Part shown: in pieces, positions 49,105-60,255 of the stretch
Layout of the letters: each line of letters begins with the position of its first letter
Numbering within the stretch: the stretch's first letter is position 1
Source of the DNA: Utricularia gibba
Lineage: Eukaryota; Streptophyta; Magnoliopsida; Lamiales; Lentibulariaceae
Reading direction: 5' to 3'
Assembly: GCA_002189035.1 (NCBI GenBank)
Contig: NEEC01000019.1
Coordinates: forward strand, 2,079,093 to 2,143,092
DNA: 64,000 bases
Made by a program: the position numbers and the translations under genes
Notes under the pieces: generated by a model
Seen by the model: only the letters and a program-made list of their open reading frames with translations
Database searches by the model: none
Told to the model about the DNA's origin: nothing

Positions 49105-52100
49105 ATGGTCTATACACTGCCTGAGCTGAGGCTCTCCATTTTGCCATCGCTTTATGGAAGAGGGAACAACGGATTGAACCCACATAGTGGCCAAGGGAAT
49201 TCCTTGATTGCTTTGCTCGTGAAGAATAAATCCGATTCAGGTAATCGAAGGCCACCTCTGTATGGGTTTTTATACTCGCTGTTTAGTTTTCTTTGTGGCA
49301 CTATCCTTTCAAACCATCGAATGTTTGCTCTCCACGGCTTTTTTTGTTTAATTCGCTCTGTGTATTTCACGTTCTTGTTGATGGAAATTGGAAATCTAGA
49401 ATGCCTTGAAAGCTACAAGTTGACGATATTATACTGAGGTTATTGAAAAAGGTTTCATTGATTAAACGAATGTAAAAGCCATTTTGATCACAAATAGAGG
49501 TGTATGTCATTGGTTTCTGTTGGATATGAATTGTCATCACCAACCGGTTTGGCAGAAGGCCTGGCATTCTCAAAACAAGATTTCATGAGTTGCGCACATT
49601 CTATGTAAACATGGATTGTGTAAACTTCATTAAATACACAATGGGAAAGCTGTTACACCAACCAAGCGCATAGAGTTTGATTGGGGAAGGGCACTTGGCA
49701 CCCTAGTTTTTGGATTTTTCATGGCTTACATTTAAGGAAGTATCACAAGTGGGAAAATGTTGGCTGAATCAGCTGATATGTTCCTTGTAGGGAAGATTTT
49801 TTGTGGGAAGCCTAATGAACCCAGATCACCGTTTTCAAGAGCAACCAGAGGAGAGAAAATCATTATTCCTGGATCCAACAATGCTGACTCCGAAGAGCTG
49901 GACATCCCTCAGATAGTTTCTGATAATACTCAGGTATGAATGTCAGAATTGTCAATATGTGATAATGTAAAATTGAACGCAATAGAAAGATCTGAGAATC
50001 TACCAGTTAAAAAGATGAAGCAGTGGTTTCGTTTTTTCTTTTTTGTGTCTGTGAGAGTGCATTCTGATTTCTACAATCATATTGTTTGTGCTCTTTGATT
50101 TTTATGTTTCCAATCGTTTTTCATTCTAGATATTTGACGATAAACAAAGATCAGATATGGAAAATGGAAAGGAAGTTCAAGGTCAAGAGGTCTTGGTCGA
50201 ACAAATCAGTTCAGACGAAGTAATGAAACTAGATGATCCTACCTTGATACAACCAGTAGATGGACATGCGGAAACTACTGTTGAAGGAATGCCAGGTATT
50301 ACAGAAAAGCCACGAAATGAGGGTTCCTCAAAAATTAAACTGGCCATCCCTCCTCCTGGAAATGGGCAGAGGATATATGAAATAGATTCAATGTTAAGGA
50401 ACCATCATGATCATCTTGATTATCGGTAAACTTTTTCACCTTATTCATTAGCAGAATATACATTTACTTTCCATATATCTAGAGAATTTGAAAATGTTGA
50501 CCATTGTATCATGAGCGGAGTTAATCTATAAGTATTATTGTTATTTTAACAGATTTAGTCAATATCGAAGACTACGTGAAACCATTGACAAGTTTGAGGG
50601 TGGGTTGGAAGTGTTTTCACGTGGTTATGAGAAATTTGGGTTTACTCGGAGGTATGCAGATTATGACATATATCTCTCCTTAAATCAAATCTCAGCCTTG
50701 AAACTGAGAAATCTTAATCTATATTTCTTTGTGTGTTACTTTGCATTTTTCTGTGCATTAAATACTATTCTGGGCCCAAAGTACAGCCTTTGTCTGCAAC
50801 TTTTGAATGTTTATGTGTTTGCAAATAATACTGCCGCTAAGGCATGCATTTCTCTTTATTAGTCCTTTGCAAGAAATATGATAAGGACTTCATGAATGTT
50901 TGCTCTAGGTTCTTTTGTAAGCCACTTAACAAAACAAGCATGTTTTACCCATCCATTAGTATTTATTTGGTACTATTTTTGTGGTTAAGAAAGACATTAG
51001 AATGATTCGCTGACAAGGCTAGTAGTTTGCCTTGATCGACCTTGATATGTTGATGATGGTTTTGATCTTCCTTGATAAACTGCTCTTCGTTTTATTTACA
51101 TGCTGCTGGTTCTTTCTGGAATATGATACTTTTTAGTCATCATTTGATTCTATATTATCACATGGTTGGAGAAGTACTTTACTTTGTCCTTATCACTGAG
51201 TGAGTTCTTATATTGTTAGTGAGGCAGGCATCACTTACAGGGAGTGGGCGCCTGGAGCAAAGGTCAGACGCAACCTATCCTTTTGGTTCCATGTGTCAAT
51301 GTAGCTTTTGTAGAAAAATGGTCATCACCTTTTCATTCAAGTAGCAGTTTTTGCTTCATGCCTCAAACTGTTCTTAGGCTTTCTTTGTGAAGTCAAGAAG
51401 TTGCTATATATGTTACTGCCAATCTTGGTAGAGTTGTTTATTGTGGTCCATCAACTTCAGACTTCTTTCCTTTTCTGATGTATATCATTACAATTCTTGC
51501 AGTCTGCAACTCTTATTGGTGATTTCAACAATTGGAATCCTAACACCGATGTCATGACTTGTGTAAGATTAAATTTTTCGTCAAACTTTAAAGCTTTTGT
51601 GCCTATATTTGTTACCGTCCTGTTTTTTTGTTGGAATGTTGCTTGGCTATCATTCTTATTTGCTGATAAGATAATAACAGAATGAGTTTGGCGTTTGGGA
51701 GATCTTCTTACCAAATAATGCAGACGGGTCTCCTGCAATTCCCCATGGATCTTATGTAAAGGTAAATGTATTCTACTGGAGTAGCTTCCATGTATTTTCT
51801 TCCTAAAATCAAAGCTTTATGATATTTTCCTTGAGAGCTTGAACCACTTTGCTCACTTCATTGTATGCAGATTCGCATGGAGACTTCATCAGGCATCAAG
51901 GACTCAATTCCAGCTTGGATAAAGTTTTGTGTTCAAGCTCCAGGAGAAATTCCTTATAATGGGGTTTATTATGATCCACCAGAAGACGTGAGTGTTATGT
52001 CTCTGCTGTTCGTAAATTGCACTTTGGAACAAATACAAGGTCTATGTATATTGGAATGAGGCATCAAAATTAAAAATTAGAAAAAGTTTATTTATCTTTG

Positions 52101-55100
52101 TTTTCTTCTCCTTTGTAGGAAACTTACACCTTTAAATACCCGCGTCCAAAAAAACCAAAGTCACTCAGAATATACGAGTGTCATGTTGGAATGAGTAGTA
52201 CGGTATGTGTCTTTCCTCTCATGCGATTTACTGAAAGTTTTTGTCATTGATTTGTTAGCAGCTTCTCAGATGCTTCTTAAGTTGTTTCCAGCATTTCCAT
52301 GTTCAATGCATATGGGCAGCTTGTTTTGCTTTAAATAAACATTTCCTATTTAGTTTTGTAAAATATGTTGATATACATCTATATGTCTTCATCGTGAATC
52401 TTGTAATTCAGGAGCCCGTTATCAATACATATGCCAACTTTCGTGATGAAGTGCTTCCACGTATCAAGAAACTTGGCTACAATGCTGTTCAAATTATGGC
52501 AATTCAGGAGCATTCATATTATGCCAGTTTTGGGTAATTTATTTATTCATGAATATCATTTTTTTTTTGTTGGTCATGCTTGAGGTCTCATTCTTTTTTA
52601 TATGCATGCTACTCACACAGCTGTTATGCAGCTTGCCATTTTCTGCATAACAGGAAGAAAGCGAATTTTTACATTTCCTTGTCATATTTTTTTAGATCTT
52701 CCACGCTATATCTAGCTGCAAAAAGGAAAATCATTTTTATTGCATTTGGTGCAGTTACCATGTGACAAATTTCTTTGCGCCAAGCAGTCGCTTTGGGACT
52801 CCTGACGATCTTAAGTCATTAATTGATAGAGCGCATGAGATGGGCTTGGTTGTTCTCATGGACATTGTGCATAGGTTAGCATAATTTGAAAAATGGAAGC
52901 ATATTTTTGCTTCCCAATATTCACCTTTTTTGTGAATATTTTATGTGACTAATTTGTCATGTATCTAGCGAATGAATTAATGCTTTTGATATTTTCAGTC
53001 ATGCTTCAAACAACACTTTGGATGGCTTGAATATGTTTGATGGTACCGATAGCTGTTATTTTCATTCTGGACCACGGGGTTACCATTGGATATGGGATTC
53101 ACGGACTTTCAACTATGGACAATGGGAAGTATGTGCTTTACACACTGGATTTGAGGTTGTTCAACAAATTTTCATTATTACTGAATTTCGTAATTGCAGG
53201 TTCTAAGGTTTCTTCTCTCGAATACAAGATGGTGGTTGGAAGAATACAAGTTTGATGGTTTCAGATTTGATGGTGTTACATCTATGATGTATACACACCA
53301 TGGTTTGCAGGTATTAAATCCCTGTGCAGATGAAGTTTCAAGTTTCTTCTAACCACATCTGGTTGAAGATTGTATCCATGTCTACTGTTTGAACTTCGAG
53401 TTTGCAAAACAAAATTGTGCCTGCTGTAATATTTTCTTTGATTGTACAAAGATGGCATTTACGGGAAACTACAATGAGTACTTTGGATTTGCAACTGATG
53501 TTGACGCTGTAGTCTACCTGATGCTGGCCAATGATCTCATCCATGGGCTCTTTCCTGATGCTATAACAATTGGTGAAGATGTAAGCTTCAATGAGATTTT
53601 ATATATATAGCTCCTACCATTTGATGTTTTTTTAACTTGTTTATATCCATTACTGTTCAGAAACTTGTGACCAGGGTAACTAAATAACACTTGTAATCTC
53701 AGGTCAGCGGCATGCCAACCTTTTGTATTCCTGTTCAAGATGGCGGAGTTGGGTTTGATTTCCGTTTACACATGGCAATTGCAGACAAGTGGATCGAATT
53801 GCTCAAGTGCTGTCTCGTTTACTGTGATAATTAATACACCAGAAGCAATAACTAATATAATGAGATCATTTCTATTGCAGAAAGAGAGATGAGGATTGGA
53901 AAATGGGAGATATCGTGCACACTCTTACTAACAGAAGGTGGCTTGAAAAGTGTGTTGCTTATGCCGAAAGTCATGACCAGGCACTCGTTGGAGATAAAAC
54001 TATCGCATTCTGGTTGATGGACAAGGTAGCTTAGATATGTTACTCCAAACTAGACTACTCCTTGCTGATGGATCTTTTTCTAGGATATGTATGACTTCAT
54101 GTCATTGGATAGACCATCTACACCTGCCCTAGACCGTGGAATAGCCTTACACAAAATGATCAGGCTTATTACAATGGGTTTAGGTGGGGAAGGATACCTA
54201 AATTTCATGGGAAATGAATTCGGCCATCCAGGTATTGCATATTTTGCAAGATTCCAGAGCATCTCACACCAGTTTCCAGAAAGTGGTCGTACTCTGTCAA
54301 GAATGAATTGCCATTTGCTTCTTTATGTATCAGAGTGGATTGATTTTCCAAGAGCCGATCAGCGTCTTCCTGATGGCAGATTCATTCCTGGAAATAACAA
54401 TAGCTTTGATAAATGCAGGCGTAGATTTGATCTGGCAAGTTGTGATATTTGTGTTGTAGTTAGCTTTTTTTACTGTTACTGTTTACTCGGGGCTTTTTTT
54501 TATGTGTTTTCTTGTTGTCCATTCAGGGTGATGCACCTTATTTAAGGTATCATGGAATGCAAGAGTTCGACAGAGCAATGCAGTATCTCGAAGAAAAATA
54601 TAATGTGTGAATTTCAATATCTCAACTCAAGGAATAATTGTTGTTCAAGACTTCTGTTGGCACTCATATAACTTCTTCATGTATTTGTTCTTGCAACAGT
54701 TCATGACATCAGAACATCAGTACATATCAAAGAAGGATGAAGAAGATAGAATTATAGTGTTTGAAAGGGGCAACTTAGTTTTTGTGTTCAATTTCCATTG
54801 GAATAATAGCTATTCAGATTATCGTGTGGGCTGCTTAAAGCCTGGAAGATACGAGGTATGGCTTATATTAAGAAATCATCTCTGATTTGATCCAAAATTT
54901 TCACCATTCGCTTGCAGATTGTCATGGACTCAGATGATGCTCTTTTTGGAGGCTTTGGTAGAATCGGTCATGATGTAGAGTACTGCACCAGCGTAAGTGC
55001 CTGTAGGAGGTTCAAATGAAACTGCTGTATCATCTAACCGTTTTTTTGGTTACGGCATTAATCGTAGCTCATGTGTCTACATATTTGATTTAGAGTGTGG

Positions 55101-55216
55101 TCTCATGAATGAATGTGATGCGTGTACAGGAAGGGTGGTACAATGACCGGCCTCTGTCATTCATGGTTTATGCACCCTGTAGAACAGCAGTAGTGTATGC
55201 CTTGGCTGATGAATGA
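49105..55216 (+). CDS. SBE2: 1,4-alpha-glucan (starch) branching enzyme, class A / SBEII, chloroplastic
   Basis: Twenty-two exons: 49105-49240, 49791-49933, 50130-50425, 50553-50651, 51220-51262, 51503-51562, 51681-51761, 51871-51987, 52119-52202, 52412-52533, 52755-52874, 52999-53128, 53200-53310, 53452-53580, 53703-53806, 53881-54025, 54084-54231, 54334-54434, 54527-54604, 54700-54855, 54918-54992 and 55130-55216, 854 residues. It makes alpha-1,6 branches in amylopectin. The N-terminus (about 1-50) looks like a plastid transit peptide. Seen: CBM48-like YREWAPGAK and [11 protein letters not shown]13 motifs [23 protein letters not shown] (nucleophile D), [11 protein letters not shown] (acid E) and AESHDQ; then NEFGHPEWIDFPR and CRRRFDLGDA. 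It ends AVVYALADE. The intron after 54434 starts with GC (CTG/GCAAGT); all others I placed are GT-AG. The frame is open throughout. Confidence 0.96.
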
Positions 55217-56311
55217 AGAGAGATAGCGAGAACTCTCTACTCGGGCCTCGCAGTCTGCATATCTGTCGTCGATGGTTGAACTCACTGTAGGGCGGCCAGC
55301 ACCTACAGAGAGGAATCAAATGAGGGGGATTCATTCTCCACATCCCCTCGTCGCAGGTTTTTGTTCAGACAGCCTTTTCCAACTCCATTTAAGTTCTGGT
55401 CTGGGGTGTCTCAAGTTGTCCTTGAATGTATCTCCGTATGCTTTCAAATAATGTGGCGACAGTTGGCCATTAGGGATTGAAGGTTTTGCGTATGATTTAG
55501 CTTCATCGAAGCCGCTGATTCCCTTGAACATGCTTGCAAAAAAAAAAAAAAAAAAAAACTACAGAAACAATGATTAATGGTGTCGTGATGAAGTGCATTG
55601 GTAGGATCAGCTCGTGAGCGGGTGGATCCTTGTGCATGTCCTAACGTCGGTAACCGAGGCCGCTGCGATACAACATTTCACTCTTCCCCTACAAGTAATG
55701 GTATCCCTATCATCATGGTCTCAACGCAACTGTGGTTATGTTTTGCATGCGTTCTTACTCTTATTCTTACAAAACATCATTATTTTTCATTTTACAGAAT
55801 CACAAAATAAAATTTTTATTAATGATATTTCAATGGAACATGGGTTACTTGTTAATTTTAGATTTTTATTCTTACTCTAACAAAATTACTTTCATAATAC
55901 TCCTTTTCCTTTGTTCATTTCAACTCATTTCTTCAAATTACTTTACTCGTTTTTCGTTTCTAGCATTTCTAGGTTAATCAATTCATCAGTTCGTTGGGAT
56001 ATTTTAATTGTTGCTGATTCATTTTTTTATTGTGTGAATTATTTTCATTTTTTATCAAGATGTTGATAGTCGTTCATAAAAATACCCACTCTTTATTTAT
56101 GTTTCACACACTAAGTACACAAAATTACGCACACCATGATTAATTTTTTAACATAACCTTCTAAAAGTGAGTATTTTTCAAAATCACCACATGTTTGAAT
56201 GGTTAATAAATATTGAATATTATGCCGGCCGGCCTATGCATTTAGGACCCTAAATGCAACAACTCGGAGCTTCTGGAGATAAGGTAGGTACACCATGCCC
56301 CTAGCCTGCTA
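55217..56311. other. SBE2 3' flank and ZPR 3' flank
   Basis: Convergent gene ends. A run of about 20 A lies at 55538-55558. The stretch 55740-56220 is A/T-rich with chance ORFs in overlapping frames. No gene is supported. Confidence 0.55.
55538..55558 (+). repeat. Poly(A) tract of about 20
   Basis: A homopolymer A run about 320 bases beyond the branching enzyme stop codon. It could be simple slippage or the tail of a retroposed sequence; no flanking target-site duplication was recognised. Confidence 0.8.
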
Positions 56312-56554
56312 CTACCTTATCTCTTTAATATCAGTCATCGATTGTTTTCTGGTGTGGGGTTTTTTGGGAACCGATGAAGAGCCGGAGAGGATGAGATCGG
56401 GAATGGGGTTTCCCGCTGCAGCAAGGCGCTGTTTGAGCTCGTTGAGAAGGGTCTGATTCTCCTCGTTCAGCATCCGCGCCTTCTTTTTAAGCCTCTCATT
56501 CTCGTGCATGATGTAGCAGTTTGACAAGTACAGCTTCGAGTTAAACTTCTCCAT
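56312..56554 (-). CDS. ZPR3: LITTLE ZIPPER (ZPR) microprotein, ZPR3/ZPR4-like
   Basis: An 80-residue ORF from the ATG at 56554. It begins MEKFNSKLYLSNCYIMHENE and continues RLKKKARMLNEENQTLLNELKQRL, a leucine zipper of about 30 residues very like Arabidopsis ZPR3 (MERLNSKLY start). Little zippers lack a DNA-binding domain and pair with the zippers of HD-ZIP III factors, forming inactive dimers; HD-ZIP III in turn activates ZPR genes, giving a feedback loop in meristem and leaf polarity control. The C-terminal extension (LSGSSSVPKKPHTRKQSM) is serine-rich and basic, with no recognised domain. An intron acceptor (TTATTGCAG) sits two bases before the ATG, so the leader is spliced and the whole protein lies in the last exon. 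Confidence 0.9.
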   Translation of the reverse strand: MEKFNSKLYLSNCYIMHENERLKKKARMLNEENQTLLNELKQRLAAAGNPIPDLILSGSSSVPKKPHTRKQSMTDIKEIR

Positions 56555-57037
56555 ATCTGCAATAACAATTCCAAACAAACAAATAAGGATCCCATTCTCA
56601 ACTGCATATTAAGCTTCTGCTCACAAGAGCCTGAGGGATAAACTGGGGGTGACCAAATTGGAAAACAAATTCGGTACACGCGAATTTTTAAATAAGTGCG
56701 CTCTGAAAAACAATAAAGAGACCAAGCAAATATAATATAGAAGGTTCCATATTCAGAGAAATGAGAACAACGTTATTTTTCAAAAGACAGAGAAAACCCT
56801 CTGTCCAGAGGAAAATCTCAGGGTATGCATTTAGCACTGTTCAGAAGGCAGGGGAACCCAACTGCCGCCTTATCTTCTTCTATCTTTGTTGGGTTACAAA
56901 GAAGTATCACCTTTTCTAAGAGAAGGTGACGACCACCCGATCAACCGAAGGTGAATCAGTGGAAGCGTTAAATTTAAGTACAGGAGTGTGTGTGTGTCAT
57001 GTGATGATACAGGCGCGGAAGAGCAGGGGGTTGGCCT

Positions 57038-57047
57038 GTTTATATAG
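57038..57047 (-). promoter_or_regulatory. TATA box of the ZPR gene
   Basis: The minus strand reads CTATATAAAC, an excellent plant TATA box, about 490 bases upstream of the ZPR ATG. This leaves room for a leader of about 60-150 nt, an intron ending at the acceptor next to the ATG, and no other start. Confidence 0.55.
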
Positions 57048-60000
57048 CGCATAAAGCTGGAATATCACATAGAACACGCGCACATGCACGGTGCTATTAT
57101 GTGTTTTAAGTACATACATATGCTTCATTGGATGCACTACCACGCCCACAGTTACAATTAGTGTCACATGGAGGACAAAAGAAGAGGAAGCGCAAGATGG
57201 AAAAAGGTGGGGAAATCTGCAAAATCATGCATGCGTACGCATGTAACGGAAGGGGGCGGGGATGTTCATGTTTTGGAAGTCCCACCTTTACTCTGTATGT
57301 CATGATGAGCCGTGGCTTTTTTTAGGAGAGAATGGTGGCCGTGAAGGGTGTTATCGGTGTTTCGTCATGCGCCTTAGTGTAGCCTCGGCAAGCGTCGGCC
57401 GGGCATAGTTCGGTAATGATGGTTCGTGTCGGTCGGAGCCAACAGAAGTGGGCCCTCCTAATGGATTCTTTTTTGTTTTATCCATCGACTATCTGGACGT
57501 CCACATTGCCTATATTTTTATCAGTTTTTTAATCGCATATTCAATCAAAAAATAAGTATAAAAAAATGGTGAGCTGCAAATCATTAGTTGGATCCCATCC
57601 ATTCCCCATTGTGTATTCAATACAGGAAAATGCGGTACCCCTGCCCTCTGTTAGTGATCCATTGTATTGTCATAATTCGATTGGATACGTTGCTTGTGCA
57701 TTGCTTAACACCGACTTAACTATTGATCCATCAGACAATCAGACAGGCTGAATACGTCTGCCCTCTCCTGTTGATTAATGATACGCCGTGATTTCTCGTT
57801 ATACTTCCCATATGAAACTTCTCTCCACAAGATCGATCGATGTCCATGCAATTGCTCTGCCCCTGCCTTGTGTGAGCGGTGGCGTTTATGCCAGCTCACT
57901 AGTGTTTTGGGTAAAAATATCAGAGGAAACGGAAAAGAAGTCGTGAGTTGAGCATGCCATTTATCATGCTCGCCTTTTGGAAATAATTCACATCCATTGC
58001 GTTGCCAGCACCATCATCACTATCAACGTGACCAAAGCAAGGCTGTTGGAAGGATGTGCTTTAAACGGAAGCGATGGGAAGGGAATGAGGACATAACACG
58101 TATAACTAACTGGAGTCTGTTGATAATGTATGGGTTAAATGTCTCATGAAATCACTAAAGAGGTGCTATCCCCTTCACAGCCTCCATTTGATTGAAGCCT
58201 ATTTATACTTTTCATTTTAATTCCCCTATCTTATATTGTTTGGTAGCTATAAATCTACAGTTTTTATTTAATTGAATCATTGAAAAAATAATAGTTTATG
58301 TCATTATTTTCTCTTTCACTTCAATTCTTTAAATTCAAATTAGGATCATCACTCCCATTATCATTTTCACTTGATACTTCATCTATATAATATACTTCAT
58401 TAATTCACATGTCATCAATACCATAATCGTTATTAATATCCTTAATATGATTATTATATTGTAAAATATCCATTATAATTTCAATATTATTTTGCAATTC
58501 TTTTCATCGTTTTTGCAGCAGAAATTTGTTAAGATTTTGGGCCTGTTCCATGTACATAATTTATGAATTAATTCTGTTTAATTTTTTAAAATTCTAATCT
58601 TTAACAATTATATAATAAAATAAAAATTATGATTGTATGATTAAATTGAAAAATTATTGAATTTATTAAATGTCTTTTTTAATGATTAAAAATTAATTAA
58701 AATTTTTTATTTTAAGGATAGGAGCATTATGATTATGTCTAATTGCACCTTCCCCAATTACGACACGTTGTTCTATTTCCCATCATTTAAATGGAGGAAG
58801 TTGGGAACATTTCTATTCTTCTTCATACAAATTCTTCAAACTCTATGACACTCTTGTGAGGCTTCTGGAAATTTTGAATTTCCAGTTCTAAGGATTTTTG
58901 TTCTTTATTTTTCAATCCCCATATTTCCTCGAGGCATTCTCAATTCCTTCCTAGCATTCATCTTATGGTGCCTCAATATATATATTTTTATTTTTTTTAA
59001 TGTAATTTAAAAATATATTTATCTTATAATATTACATTATTAAATATATAAATATAAATATAAATATATTCTATTTTATTAAAAAATATAATAATCTATA
59101 AAAATAGTTTTAAAATCTTAAAATTAATTTTATTTTAAAAAATTCGAAGCATGATTTTACACAGCAATCGTTACATAACACACCCTTCTTTTGGCCTTTG
59201 GTTGCAAACATTTCGTTATTCAGTTCTATCTCCAGTTGTTTGAATTTCATTTGATTGGTATTGCTAGGTGTTACAGGGAATTGTGTTGGTGTTGTCAGTT
59301 ACTCCAACCACATTGGGTGTTCATGCATTCTCTGTTCGTGAAATGCTTGCGGCTGCGTTTTTATTTAAAATTGAGTTATTAGTGAAATGCACATTTCTTC
59401 TTCCACTGCGTTACTAATTTCTTGCTCTACTATCTATGTCAGATTTTCTGCCGGAAACAATTTCAGTCCATGGTGATTTTTCTGATGCGCGCTGTCGTTT
59501 ATCGTGTGAAACTAGTTTTCGATTGAGATTCTCTTACCTATGGCGCAGTTGATATTCTCTTACCTATGCCTCTATCCTTCATTTTTTCTTTTCTCTTATG
59601 TATATATATATTTCTCAATTTGGTTGTTCCATCTTAACAACATTAGAAAATGCGTTTTCCGTTCCTTCAAAACCACACAATTTCTTCGTTTTCTTTTAAC
59701 TGTGCAGGGACTGTACGGATTCATAATATGTCAACATCACTGAAAATGACGAAAGAACAAAGCACTAGTGGGTCGACTCACGGGACATTAAATATTTATG
59801 AAATTTTAGTTAATGCCTACATTGTTTTATAAACCAAGATTCAATCATGTTAAATCACTTTGATTTATGAGCGGTTTTAGATAATGGTTACATTAAGTTT
59901 CAATTGTTTTAAAATTAAAAATTCTAATTATAATTTACTCAAATTCAACTATAATTTAATTATGATAATATTTTTAAAAAAAATTGTGAAAAAAAATATG

Positions 60001-60255
60001 AATCATGGTTTAATCCTTACAACTATGAAACCTTAGTTTTTTTTCACAAATTAAAACATGGAATTGCTAAAAAAAAAAAAACGTTCTTGGTGAATGTGAG
60101 ATGCGTGCGTTTGATGTATTAAAAAAATGTTCTTGGTGAATGTGAGATGCGTGGCGTTAGATGTATTAAAAAAACGAATCTGTGAGGTAGCGAGTTCGGC
60201 CACGCAACCGTCTATTTATTGAAGACAAGCGTCCTGCTGATTGCAGATAAAAGAG
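57048..60255. other. Intergenic region between divergent ZPR and P450 genes
   Basis: The stretch 58150-59160 is strongly AT-rich. ORFs at 57106-57325 overlap on opposite strands, and 59191-59832 have no family features. A 46-bp tandem duplication lies just before the P450 gene. No gene or RNA supported. Confidence 0.55.
60083..60174 (+). repeat. 46-bp tandem duplication upstream of the P450 gene
   Basis: Two adjacent copies starting GTTCTTGGTGAATGTGAGAT at 60083 and 60129, each ending in GATGTATT plus an A run. They differ by one inserted base (GCGTGCGTTT against GCGTGGCGTTA) and few others. The duplication ends about 80 bases before the P450 start. Confidence 0.85.

Noticed and set aside
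55538-55558. A20 run as evidence of a retroposed gene
   Set aside because: No intronless gene copy or target-site duplication lies next to it; slippage is enough to explain it.
57106-57325. Two 65-residue ORFs on opposite strands
   Set aside because: They cover the same DNA, have no family features, and sit in the ZPR upstream region.
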